Shown here in pieces: positions 54,838 to 64,000 of a DNA stretch of 64,000 bases. The notes beneath the pieces were generated by a model. The model was not told where the DNA came from and ran no database searches. It saw nothing but the letters and a program-made list of their open reading frames with translations. The first letter of the stretch is position 1, and every line of letters begins with the position of its first letter. The translations under genes and the position numbers were made by a program. Origin of the DNA: Rhyacophila brunnea (lineage: Eukaryota > Arthropoda > Insecta > Trichoptera > Rhyacophilidae); NCBI GenBank assembly GCA_022495005.1, contig JAGYXB010000797.1, positions 1,612,001-1,676,000 on the forward strand, in the 5' to 3' direction.

Positions 54838-55060
54838 GTTGGTACCAGGGAACTCAGAAATAATGGGAACTGAAATACCTAACGGGTGTGGAGAAACAGG
54901 CAACCGATACCTCGGAGTGTGGAAGAATATGGGATACAATTAAACACGTGTCAAGAATACGCTTCTCGTTCGTTCTGACAACTGCTCTAGTTTTATGCAC
55001 TGATGCTCTTTCAATGTTGGTCTATTTTAAGGTTGCAACACACACTATTGCATATCTATA
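54838..55060 (-). repeat. Interspersed repeat R3, short minus-strand copy
   Basis: Starts ccagggaactcagaaataat and contains cacgtgtcaagaatacg and gcaacacacactattgca, the complement of 30350-30597, with the CpG-rich core absent. Confidence 0.65.
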
Positions 55061-55066
55061 ATAATG

Positions 55067-55395
55067 CAGTAGCGAAGGGTGGAGGTAGGCTGTTAAGATC
55101 CGCCATAAATAGTACACAATTTTACACTTTGTTAGTCACAAGATTACAATAATTTACAAATGGTATTGGTTAGTTTTTAAAAATCAATTAAGCCATGCTT
55201 AACCTGACCCCAAGCCATAATAGTTTTGATATATTTTGGGCGATACGACAAAATTTTGCACACTTTTTCATTCATACTTATTTGTTTTCGTTGGATTAGG
55301 AATACATATTACGCATTTTGTTGGTTTATTTTTTTAAATTCATTAAGCCCTGCCTAAACCAAACTATAATAGATAAAAATATTATTCTATCTGTC
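55067..55395 (+). mobile_element. MITE M1, right-truncated
   Basis: Begins cagtagcgaagggtggaggt directly next to the R3 copy and follows the M1 interior to aatattattctatctg. Confidence 0.75.
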
Positions 55396-56035
55396 GCAAA
55401 CATATCGTTTCGAAGGTCAGTATACGGTTGCTCTGAGCTTTCGTAAGGTGCTATGACTCGCTACCATAAAGCAGTACCGTCAGACATTTTAATGTCATAC
55501 ATTGCCTTTCAAATAATAAAATAAATACTGTTTGAATTATTTTTACAATTTTAAGTTGTATCGGGCTTAAAAAACATCCTTTATTATCATATTAGTTTAT
55601 TAACTCAAATATTAAATGTTATAAAATTCTACCACCTTGCTAATCCCTAATTCAACCCTTTCAAACTATATATTTTAACTAAAATACATTAGGATTACCT
55701 ATTAACTTGGCACTAAATCTTTAACAAACATTGATTTTCCATTTTCTGTTAGATTTAATTGTTAAGGTCGATGGGGTTATATCCAAAAATATTATTTAAA
55801 ACACCCCACCCCGCCGAAAATACTTTTCCATAGACAGGGCGCACAAAATGCGCAAACAAAACTTTCGTGGAAAACTTTATATTTAGGGCTGACACTTAAC
55901 AAACACGCATAGTGTTGGGTATATTGCTTTATTAAATTGATACCCACACAAAGTAGTTTACTTATACGCCACTGGCTAAATTTCAAGGGTTAATCCCAAG
56001 CGAATTAAATGGAGTTTAACATTAAAAATAATTAT
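55395..56035. other. AT-rich spacer
   Basis: No supported feature. Confidence 0.4.
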
Positions 56036-56039
56036 AAGA

Positions 56040-56490
56040 TAAAAATAACTTTTTATATACAACGTTTTTAAATTTTCTGTTGAATTATTATGCTCAATAT
56101 GCTCGAACTTGTACTTGATATGAAGTAAATAAAAAATAAACAAACAAACAAATATAGAATACTGAAATTTTGATTTCCATAGTAACGCACGTATATATTA
56201 ATAATTTAGTTGCTAGGACCACCTCCTTAGCAACCAATAATAGTCTTTTACTTTTTACGAATTTTTCTGAAATAACTTTCCATACAAAACAGAATTAACT
56301 GAAAATGAATTCAATTCTGCTTAAAGATGGCTAAAAGTATTAAAAGAATGCATTGGCATCGTGTTCTGATATATTCTAAATTTCAAATGTCTAGCTAGTC
56401 GGGAAGTTAGTTAAAAATCGATTGCAAGATTTGTACTGGACAAACAACCACCGGACAAACAAGAATACGAGCTAATAAAAACGTTGTAAT
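56040..56490 (-). repeat. Interspersed repeat R1, minus strand
   Basis: From ctttttatatacaacgtttt to aacgttgtaataaaac, the complement of the R1 consensus. Confidence 0.75.
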
Positions 56491-56582
56491 AAAACTTTCA
56501 GATGATAATATTTCCTTTGTTTTGGATGAGTAAAGGAATTTAATGCCATTATCGAGCCCCTTTCTTCTTCTTAGTCGTCAAT

Positions 56583-57003
56583 TCAGGGCTCGAAATGGAC
56601 CGGAACGCACAGGAGCTCCTGTTCGTGAAATCTCTGAGAATATCGCTCGATCTCATGGAAAAATTAAATATTGCATTCCGGTTTGTGAATTATTAAAAGG
56701 TTATATAAATATTTAAGTACTTTATATATATTTTTTAAAGTTTATACTAAGTTTATCGGAATCATTTAAGTCATTGGACGCTAAAGACGCACCTAGCGCG
56801 TAACGATCAGGCGGCCGATCGATGTAATTAGCATGCGTTAATAATTAAAAAGCAATTATCTACTCAACAGTCAATGTGTTAATGTTTATGACGTGACGTA
56901 AACCTGAATTTTTATTTCCGACGCCGACATTTTACTTATAACCTAATCATGCATGCGTCAAGACTGCATTCCGGTTCGTGAAATTCTCCATTTCGAGCAC
57001 TGG
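56583..57003. mobile_element. Non-autonomous hAT element (421 bp)
   Basis: Ends tcagggctcgaaatgga and the complement of ccagtgctcgaaatgga, with a perfect TCGTCAAT duplication (56575-56582, 57004-57011). A second internal pair, ccggaacgcacagg and gcattccggttcgtgaa, adds to the inverted ends. Confidence 0.85.
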
Positions 57004-57227
57004 TCGTCAATATCAATGCTAAGGGTTTCAAACTCTACCAGCAGTAAAGTTACCTTCAACAATCCTCCCGTAAAGCCTCATACACATTTATTACCAATTT
57101 TAAGTCAATCGCCAACAGATCAACATCAATTATTACAAACCAATAAACAATAATAATACGTACAAGGTGACCGTGCGCGAGTAAATTAGTAACCTAGCCA
57201 TATAACTAAAATTTCGTAATTTAATAA

Positions 57228-57510
57228 GATGCCCGTAGCCCATTCACTGCGGAACTTTTGATTATAATCAATGACCACATTTAAATAACATGCTAATTAT
57301 ATCTTATATGGCCACCTGATGGGCAACGCACCAGTTGCGTTGGACGCAGTGAATGGGTTTGGAAAAGCATACTGGCGCGAATCCAGCAGATACAGGTTCA
57401 ATTCCACAGGGTGTCATATTTTTTTCTACAAAAGTGTTTTTTCTAGTGTGCATATGCATGAGATGTTTTCAAACTATGTCTGTTCAATATATAGAATTCG
57501 ATGAATAAAA
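57228..57510 (+). mobile_element. tRNA-headed SINE (family S2)
   Basis: gatgcccgtagcccattcac is interrupted, then actggcgcgaatccagcaga with B box GGTTCAATTCC, body tttttctacaaaagtg, gagatgttttcaaactatg and 3' end aattcgatgaataaaa. Two head pieces suggest an insertion or rearrangement within the head. Confidence 0.6.
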
Positions 57511-57786
57511 AAAATAGATAAGTATGTTAGTCACTACACTAAGCAGTCTTTTATCATATTTTTTAAAAATTAAAATGTAACTGCTAACTATTAGAGATTG
57601 CAGTTTTTAAAGTGTACGTACTGGCATATTATTTTTATTTTGTACTAAGTTAAAATAACGGATAAATTCAAGCGATTTTCATTACAAACGTAAACCTTAA
57701 CTGACAACATTGGTCGGCGCGCTTTGCATGGCCATTTACAGAAACTCCCGACTTCAAGACATTCCGTCACCCAAAATGTTGGGGCT

Positions 57787-58322
57787 CAGTAGCGAAGGGT
57801 GGAGGTAGGCTGTTGAGATCTACGATAAATAGTGCACATGAAACTTTGTTAGTCATACGTGGTTGTTTTTATTGCACTAAGACTACAATTTACAGATAGT
57901 GTTGGTTAGTTTTTAAAAATCTATTAAACCCTGCATAAACCAAATCATAATAGTTTTGGAATACTTTCGACGATACGACAAAATTTTGCACACTTTTACA
58001 TTCATACATATTTGTTTTCGTTGGATTACACGTCATATTGTTGGTCCATTCATTCAATCAAACTTTAATAGATAAAAAATATAATTCTATCTATAAAATA
58101 TCCAAAGTTAAGTATGATTTAATTGCATAATTTTAGATATTTTATAGCTAGATGAGTATTTTCTGATTATGGCTTGGTTTCGCAGGGTTTAATTGATTTT
58201 TAAAAACTAACCAACACCGTCTGTAAATTGTAGTCTTATGAAAACAAATATGTGTGACTGACAAAGTTTAGTGTGCACTATTTATGGCTGATCTAAACAG
58301 CCTATATCCACCCTTCGCCACG
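57787..58322. mobile_element. MITE M1, nearly complete (536 bp)
   Basis: Left end cagtagcgaagggtggaggt, right end ccacccttcgcca; flanks ttggggct and acggggct agree at 6 of 8. Somewhat diverged from 26618-27200. Confidence 0.8.
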
Positions 58323-58626
58323 ACGGGGCTAGAATAAAAATAGCTCACAGCTTTAAATGATATTTCACTATAGGGCCAGACAATCGGCGTCTGCCCATAA
58401 AATGTATTTTTTAATGTGTTTGGTAATGTTCTGGCTCTTTTAAACTCTGTCTATCCTAGACATGGCTGCTGTTGCCATCCCTGACAACGTCTGGTCCATA
58501 ACCATCTTTGGTTACACGTGACCTGACATAAACAAAGTCGTGTACGATTCCAGACAGTTCGGTGCCATATTTGTGTCTGAGTTACTTTAAACATATCCAA
58601 TTCAATAATATTATATAATATATTAT

Positions 58627-59000
58627 AATATTAATACTATCGACCGAAGATACTTGATGAAATTTGAATTTAAATTCTTATGGATTTAAGTCTTATACTA
58701 TTCCATTTGAGTCGTTTTTTGCGACGCGGGTTTCGCCTTTCGGCATCTTCAGGCACTATTTGCACTCACCAAAAGGCAAGTAAACACTGTCAACGAATAG
58801 TATCAACTCTAACAAAGCAAAACAATACAAGTGTTTGTAATAAACCCCCTACCTTATCAATAATAATACACTCGATAAGCGTATAATAAATCGTCAAACC
58901 CTAATAATAGATGATTAGTACATAATTATAAACATTAAAAATACTCCACTCAAAAGGTATAAAATCGTCCATTCTGGGAATAATGGTAACATATTGAGAA
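58627..59000 (-). mobile_element. Penelope-like arm with the best-preserved hammerhead-like motif
   Basis: Minus strand 58767-58709: GAGT, then TGC, CTGAAGA, hairpin GCC-GAAA-GGC, GAAA, CCCGC, GTC (58725-58723) and GCA, with ACTC closing. TGC/GCA and GAGT/ACTC can pair as stem I around the expected cleavage site after GTC. No protein frame. Confidence 0.6.
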
Positions 59001-59031
59001 TTAATGGAGTTAACTAATGAGATGGTAACCG

Positions 59032-59100
59032 GACAAAACAGATCATGATAAAACAGAACATGACAAAACAGAACAGTGACAAAACAGAACAGCCAGGGGG
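59032..59100 (+). repeat. Short tandem acaaaacagaac repeats
   Basis: Four imperfect units of gacaaaacagaaca. A complementary run (gttctgttttgtcactgttc) lies at 59430, so the two bracket the TTAGG array as an inverted pair. Confidence 0.7.
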
Positions 59101-59131
59101 AAAATGAAACATTAATTTTTGTGGAATCTAT

Positions 59132-59166
59132 TTAGGTTAGGTTAGGTTAGGTTAGGTTAGGTTAGG
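59132..59166 (+). repeat. (TTAGG)7 interstitial telomere-type array
   Basis: Seven perfect TTAGG units. TTAGG is the canonical telomere repeat of most insect orders. Here it is internal, between inverted Penelope-like arms. Confidence 0.95.
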
Positions 59167-59439
59167 TCAATATTTCGTTGTACCTAGTCACCCAATCATT
59201 TTGAACATATTATTATATCGATTAAAATGAGATATCCTAAGCTTGCCGGCAAAGTCCCGTTTATTTGAGGCTTTCTAGCGATTAGGAATGCAGAAATTAG
59301 GTATATAATTTGATTTATTATGGCGTATTGAAAATCTCTGCTATTAAAAATCTATCAACATAATAGAGATAGGACAATTTTAATATTAAATTTATATTTT
59401 TCCTGAAAGGTCATAGTTATATTTATCGTTGTTCTGTTT

Positions 59440-59700
59440 TGTCACTGTTCTGTTTTTTGATAAACCAATGAGATACATCTACGGAAGTTTTTTACCTACT
59501 TTATTATATTGATTTGTTATATAAGTTAGAGTTCATAGTATTCGTTGTCAGTGTGTATTTGCCTTTAGGTAAGTGTACACAGTGCCTGAAGATGCCGAAA
59601 GGCGAAACCTGGGTCACAAAAAATGACTCAAATGGAATAGTAAAAAACTTAAATCCACTAGAATTTATATCCAATTCAGATGACGTATCCGATAATATTG
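59440..59700 (+). mobile_element. Penelope-like arm with hammerhead-like motif (opposite strand)
   Basis: CTGAAGA at 59586-59592, GCC-GAAA-GGC, GAAA at 59604-59607, CCTGG and GTC at 59613-59615. Stem I is less well matched than in the minus-strand partner at 58709-58767. The outer sequence (aatggaatagtaaaaaactt) mirrors that arm. Confidence 0.55.
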
Positions 59701-59850
59701 TGATGTCTTTTTAACGGATACGTGCGATAATCAATTTTATTGATAACCATGCAGTCAATCAGTGGCGGATTTAAGGATTCGAAGGTCTAATGCACTGATT
59801 GATTTTGAGGTCCTCCACGATAAATAAAAATTATCTACAAATAATTACAA
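59700..59850. other. Spacer with a lone hAT-like end
   Basis: cagtggcggatttaagg at 59760 looks like a hAT terminus, but no partner end was found. Confidence 0.3.
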
Positions 59851-60350
59851 GATAAAAAAACTTTTTATACACCGTGTTTTTAAATTTTCTGTTGAATCAT
59901 TTAAACTTGACAATTCTATGTATTAATAATTTAGGACAAATAAGGCAATTGTGAACAAATCATGTTTTTGCTATTTTGCAACAAACAAACAAATATAGAA
60001 TACTGAAATGTCATTTTGATTTACATAGTAACGCACGTATATATTAATAATTTAACCCCCCCTTAGCAACCAATAATAGTGGATTGGATTACGGATTTCT
60101 TCCGAAATAGCTTTTCATACAAAACAGAATTAAATGAAAATGAATTCAAGTCTGCTTAAATACAGGTAAAAGTATTAAAAGAATGCATGGGCATCGTGTT
60201 CTGATATCAATGACATTATTCTGATATATTCTAAAAGTTTCAAATGTCTAGCTAGTCGGGAAGTTAGTTAAAAATCGATTGCAAGATTTGTACTGGATAA
60301 ATAACCACCGGACAAACAAGAATACGAGCTAAGAGAAACGTGGTAAAATA
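59850..60350 (-). repeat. Interspersed repeat R1, minus strand
   Basis: From ctttttatacaccgtgtttt to gagaaacgtggtaaaata, the complement of R1. Confidence 0.75.
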
Positions 60351-60539
60351 CCAATGTATCTCTTTCATAGAGTGACATTCCGTTACTGAAAATAATTGTT
60401 ATTGAAGATCGTGCAGTGATTGTATACTTTATTTTTGAGAAAAACGCATTTTTTAAGGAATTGGTATAATTCAATAATTTTACGACTGGTTTGATCTGTT
60501 TCGAGGCACCATATTAAAACCGTTTTATTGCTATTTCTT

Positions 60540-60640
60540 TGCTTTTAAATGTCATCTAGTGAACGTTTTAAATTTATAATTTGTAATGTTAACTATATGT
60601 AAAAATGAAAATAAATTGAATTGAATTCTTTTGACGAATA
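60540..60640 (+). mobile_element. Jockey-like LINE 3' tail
   Basis: cgttttaaatttataatttg then tatatgtaaaaatgaaaata and ttgaattgaatt, as at 40340 and 61500 (complement). Confidence 0.6.
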
Positions 60641-60669
60641 TATTTTGTGTCATCTAGCATTCTAATTCG

Positions 60670-60910
60670 GGTTTCCCTCTGATTAGCGACGGGAAAAACA
60701 TCGAGAACGTTAACAGCTTCAAATATATGGGGGTACACATCACGGTAGATGCCATTTTACAAAGAAAACTCGCTATCCGAATGGAAATGGCTGGAGCAAT
60801 ATTCAATTTGATGCGGGTGTCTGGAACTCACAATTATTGTACTCGGTAAAAACCAAATACCGTCTGACGATGCTGCTTTACGGTAGTGAATCACGGTAAC
60901 GAAGGCTCAG
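60670..60910 (+). mobile_element. LINE fragment (family L4)
   Basis: Parallels 51540-51780: tccctctgattagcgac, gggtacacatcacgg, atggctggagcaatattcaa. Frames are broken. Confidence 0.65.
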
Positions 60911-60962
60911 ACTAGAACAAGGACTAAACCAAATGCCGTAGACTCTCTTCTTGGTCGTGCAC

Positions 60963-61478
60963 TCATGGCTGAGGATCGTGACCACATTTAAATTTCGCCA
61001 TCCTTTGAGCGACCAAGACTTTCCATCCTTCTCGATCTTCCGCTTCCCTCAGGGCAGAATGGATGGTGCCCCCAGTCAGCTCTTTCACTTGGTCGCTCCA
61101 TCGCGCATATGCTCTTCCTCTGCTTTGCCTTCCTTGGAGGCTACCCAAAACTACCAGTCTCTCCAGATTGTCCGGTCCACGCCTGATAATATGTCCAAAA
61201 AACTGCAGAATTCTTCTCAGACATATCGTCGAGAGCCGTTCGTTCAACTTCAGTCTCTGGATGATTGACTGGTTCGTCCTGTGCTCCGTCCAAGAAATGC
61301 GAAGCATTCGGTGCCAACACCACATCTCAAAGGCATCAATTGCCTTCCGTTCTCTTGCCTTCAGGGTCCATGACTCGACTCCGTACAGAAATATCGAGAA
61401 CACTAATGTTTTCACAAGCATCATTTTTGTGGCAATCGAAATTCCCCGATCCTTCCATATAGTGATAAGGCGTGGCAT
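60963..61478 (-). mobile_element. RTE-type LINE (family L3), reverse transcriptase C-terminus
   Basis: Intact minus-strand frame of about 170 codons: ISIATKMMLVKTLVFSIFLYG, WTLKARERKAIDAFEMW, QFFGHIIRRGPDNLERL and LTGGTIHSALREAEDREGW, ending HDPQP. The least damaged copy of the family (others at 29766 and 49950), so probably the youngest. The catalytic FADD region is not included. Confidence 0.85.
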
Positions 61479-61489
61479 GGTGGATATTG

Positions 61490-62120
61490 AAATTTATTTA
61501 TTTTACATATAATGAACATAACAAATTATAAATTCAAAGCGTTCACAACATGATATAATGTGAGTGTGTGAGAACAATTTTTCAAATAAAAATACAGGGT
61601 AATGTGAGTAAATAATATAATAAGAAAAATAAAAGTACGTGGAAGCACACAGAGTTAACTAGGTTGATAGACCCTATCTTAAATACTTATAAAAAACGTC
61701 CACCTAAATTCTTTTCACGTAAGTGGAATATATCAATATCCGAAGCGATTTGATTAAACATAGTTATTGTCCAACCAATTGACATTAATAATGGCAGGTT
61801 GGCTCTGCACCTTCTCTCGATCATGTCCGATCCTATTAAGGATCATATGGGCCTCCACAGAGTGGAGGTTTGTATTGACAGATTATGTTTTTACGAGAAA
61901 TGGATGTCAGCCACTTGCTCAACCTATTAGGTCCATACTCTGACTCATACACAAATTGAAAATTAATTTGTGTACTTGTCAGACCGAGGATTCAAACCTG
62001 GGACCCACGACGCAGTAGGCCAACGCTTAAGCCGCGCGGCTATCGTGGGTGCACCTTGGGAGAACAAACAATGGATGCCCACAATTCTTAATATAATTAT
62101 CAGAGACACACAAGCAGAGT
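61490..62120 (-). mobile_element. Jockey-like LINE 3' end split by a SINE
   Basis: The minus strand holds the tail (aataaatttcaatat at 61490), the DIFHLREK block and NLPLLMSIG. It stops at 61813 and resumes at 62058 with gggagaacaaacaatgg after SINE S1. Confidence 0.75.
61814..62049 (-). mobile_element. tRNA-derived SINE (family S1), complete, with target duplication
   Basis: TGCACCTT at 61806-61813 and 62050-62057 flanks the element, which runs (plus view) from tccgatcctattaaggatca to gccgcgcggctatcgtgg. B-box remnant is GGTTTGAATCC on the minus strand. It is inserted into a Jockey-like LINE, so it is younger. Confidence 0.88.
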
Positions 62121-62164
62121 TTCCATTTAAGTACGTCGCGTATAAATCTGATATAAATATGGCT

Positions 62165-62660
62165 GAAGGCGAAGATGGAGAAATCTTTATACACTTCTTC
62201 TTATTGTGCCATCCCCTAGCGGAGGTCGGCCACCATCAAGGCGATCTTATCTTTGTCGTCTTCAACCCGGAACAGTTCGGTGGAGCTGCACTCGGAGGTT
62301 CTTAAGCCACGAAATGCGGCGCCGTCCTCGGCTACGCTTCCCATTGATCTTTCCTTAAATGACAAGTTGGGGAATGCCTTATTTTTGTCCTCTCATAATA
62401 TGGCCGAGGTATTGTAGTTTCCTGGTTTTGATACTACGTAGAACTTCTCTGTCCTTCCCCATTCAATTGAGAACTTCAACATTTTTCACCCGGCCAGTCC
62501 AAGAAATTTTGAGGATGCGTCTATACAGCCACATCTCGAAAGCATCAAGTCTCCGTGACATCTCTTGGTTTAGCGTCCATACTTCCTTACCATAGAAAAG
62601 AATTGAGAGCACATAACAACGTACCATACGCAGTCTCAGACCTAGGTTAAGATCTCAATT
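62165..62660 (-). mobile_element. RTE-type LINE C-terminus (family L5)
   Basis: Minus-strand pieces: ILFYGKEVWTLNQEMSRRLD, FEMWLYRRILKISWTGRVKN, YLGHIMRGQK and, after frameshifts, GKRSRGRRRISWLKNL. Ends with the typical non-coding tail near 62180. Confidence 0.75.
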
Positions 62661-63410
62661 GCTAAGGAGGCGTCTCATTTTGAGAAAGGTGCTCCTTGCG
62701 ATCTCAATATTCTAGTTTTTATTTTCTGAGACTGGTCCCATTTCTCATTGACCCATGTACCTAAATATTTATAATGGAAGAAGCAAAATACGAACAGATA
62801 TGAAATTCACTGCCCTGATAATATTAAACTATACCAAATAAATACTTTCCGACACTTTCGGGAAAATCAAATAATAAAATGGCAATTAGGAATATTCTTC
62901 GCCGAAATAAACATCAAAGTAATGAAATATAAGTACCTACTGGCCTATTGCTTGGCATAAAAGAAAGTTGATCGCAACTGATAAAGTAAAATAGTTTTTT
63001 TTTCTTTCGGTGTTTTCCATTGAACGCCAAGGTCGTAAAAGTTTCGAGTGCCAATAGTAATTGATAAAATTACAATGCTCCACGGAAAACTGTGTTTTCA
63101 CTTTCTTTCCGAGATAAATTATTGATTTAGTTTATTATACGTAAATAAATCAAATTATTTCAACGGAAAAACGTCTACATATCGGGCGAATAAATTCATA
63201 CGCTCATTGAAAAAGCTTTGGTATTGAAAAAAAATCATGACATAACATTATATGTCTTGGTTTATCTGTCTGTAACGCATAAGCTGTATCCTCTCTGGTG
63301 CACATAAATTTTCATGTTAAAAAGTTGCGTCTTTGTTGCGCGATCTTATAAGTAAAAAACCCAGGTTGCATTTCGCTCACACTATTCACTACTTATATTC
63401 TTTTAAAGTT
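62660..63410. other. AT-rich spacer
   Basis: No gene, repeat or terminal motif could be supported. Confidence 0.4.
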
Positions 63411-63414
63411 TCGC

Positions 63415-63905
63415 TTTTGAAGACATTTTACCACGTTATTCTTAGCTCGTATTCTTGTTTGTCCGGTGGCTGTTTATCCAGTAAAAGTCTTGCAATTGAT
63501 TTTAAACTAACTTCCCGAATAGCTATACATTTGAAACTTTTAGAATATATCAGAACAGAACACGATGTCAATGCATTCTTTTAATACTTTTAGCCATCTT
63601 TAATTAGAATTGAATTCATGTTCAGTTAATTCTGTTTTGTATGAAAAGTTATTTCGACACCATTATTGGTTGCTAGGGGTCTGGGGTCCTAGCAACTAAA
63701 TTATTAATATATACTCGTACGTGCGTTACTATGGAAATCAAAATGACATTTCAGTATTCTATATTTGTTTGTTTGTTGCAAAATACCAAAAAAAATGATT
63801 TGTCCTAAATTATTAATACATAGAATTGTCAAGTTTAAATGATTCAACGGACAATTTAAAAACGAGGTATATAAAAAGTTATTTTTATCTTGTAATTATT
63901 TATAA
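63415..63905 (+). repeat. Interspersed repeat R1, plus strand
   Basis: Full-length copy from gaagacattttaccacgtta to ttatttttatcttgtaatta, same order as 27949-28440. Confidence 0.8.
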
Positions 63906-64000
63906 ATAAAAAAAATATATTTTAAATCAGTACCAATGAAACTCACGTAAAATACATCGGATTTATCAAAATATATGCATACCTATACATATTGGTATTG

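Noticed and set aside
59032..59100. CRISPR-like array
   Set aside because: Four short imperfect tandem units with almost no spacers in a eukaryotic repeat region.
58627..59700. True chromosome end
   Set aside because: Only seven TTAGG units, with ordinary repeats on both sides for kilobases; interstitial.
61063..61512. 149-codon plus-strand frame
   Set aside because: Antisense to the LINE frame at 60963-61478, which carries the recognisable motifs.

Overview
This window reads as nuclear DNA from an arthropod, most likely an insect. The reasons are spliceosomal exons with GT/AG borders, very AT-rich introns and spacers, Jockey-like and RTE-like non-LTR retrotransposons, hAT, mariner and Helitron elements, tRNA-derived SINEs, a 5S rRNA relic and a short (TTAGG)n array, the insect telomere motif. 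I cannot name the species. There are no bacterial operons, CRISPR arrays or intact RNA genes.

Host genes. One gene can be assembled completely: a secreted pancreatic-lipase/phospholipase-A1-type protein on the + strand, with five exons (542-632, 11758-11867, 12668-12947, 16002-16238, 17628-18031). All four splice phases agree, and the product is 373 residues with a GHSLGA serine, an LDPAGP aspartate and an SHSRSW histidine. Its introns are swollen with transposons: intron 1 holds a 7.6 kb Helitron locus and a Jockey-like reverse transcriptase, and intron 3 an RTE-like element. Two further host exons are isolated: a first coding exon with signal peptide on the - strand (25562-25820, under a CpG-rich promoter-like stretch) and a terminal exon on the + strand (28575-28743). 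I recognise neither product.

Mobile DNA fills most of the rest. 2487-10048 is a minus-strand Helitron locus made of two overlapping, differently broken copies. 12.0-31.8 kb carries SINEs, RTE pieces, several hAT-type elements with 8-bp duplications, a mariner relic and a TA-flanked MITE. 32-34 kb and 58.6-59.7 kb carry Penelope-like inverted repeats with hammerhead-ribozyme-like cores; the second pair encloses seven TTAGG repeats. 33.5-57.5 kb holds a tRNA-headed SINE-like family, two copies of which are palindromic and flanked by perfect 13-bp duplications. 36.9-37.6 and 52.1-52.9 kb hold TTAA-bounded repeats whose ends resemble the terminal exon at 28.6 kb. 39.9-42, 46.6-47.3 and 61.5-62.1 kb hold 3' ends of one Jockey-like LINE, each interrupted or abutted by another insertion (two palindromic SINEs, one SINE, one 5S relic).

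The most unusual signals are the two hammerhead-like families, one with a U-A in place of the core C3-G8 pair; the palindromic tRNA-SINE inserts with their own target duplications; the Helitron copies with complementary deletions and a duplicated exon-intron unit; and the coding-like terminal exon shared with a TTAA repeat. All element assignments come from motif reading, and no database search was run.
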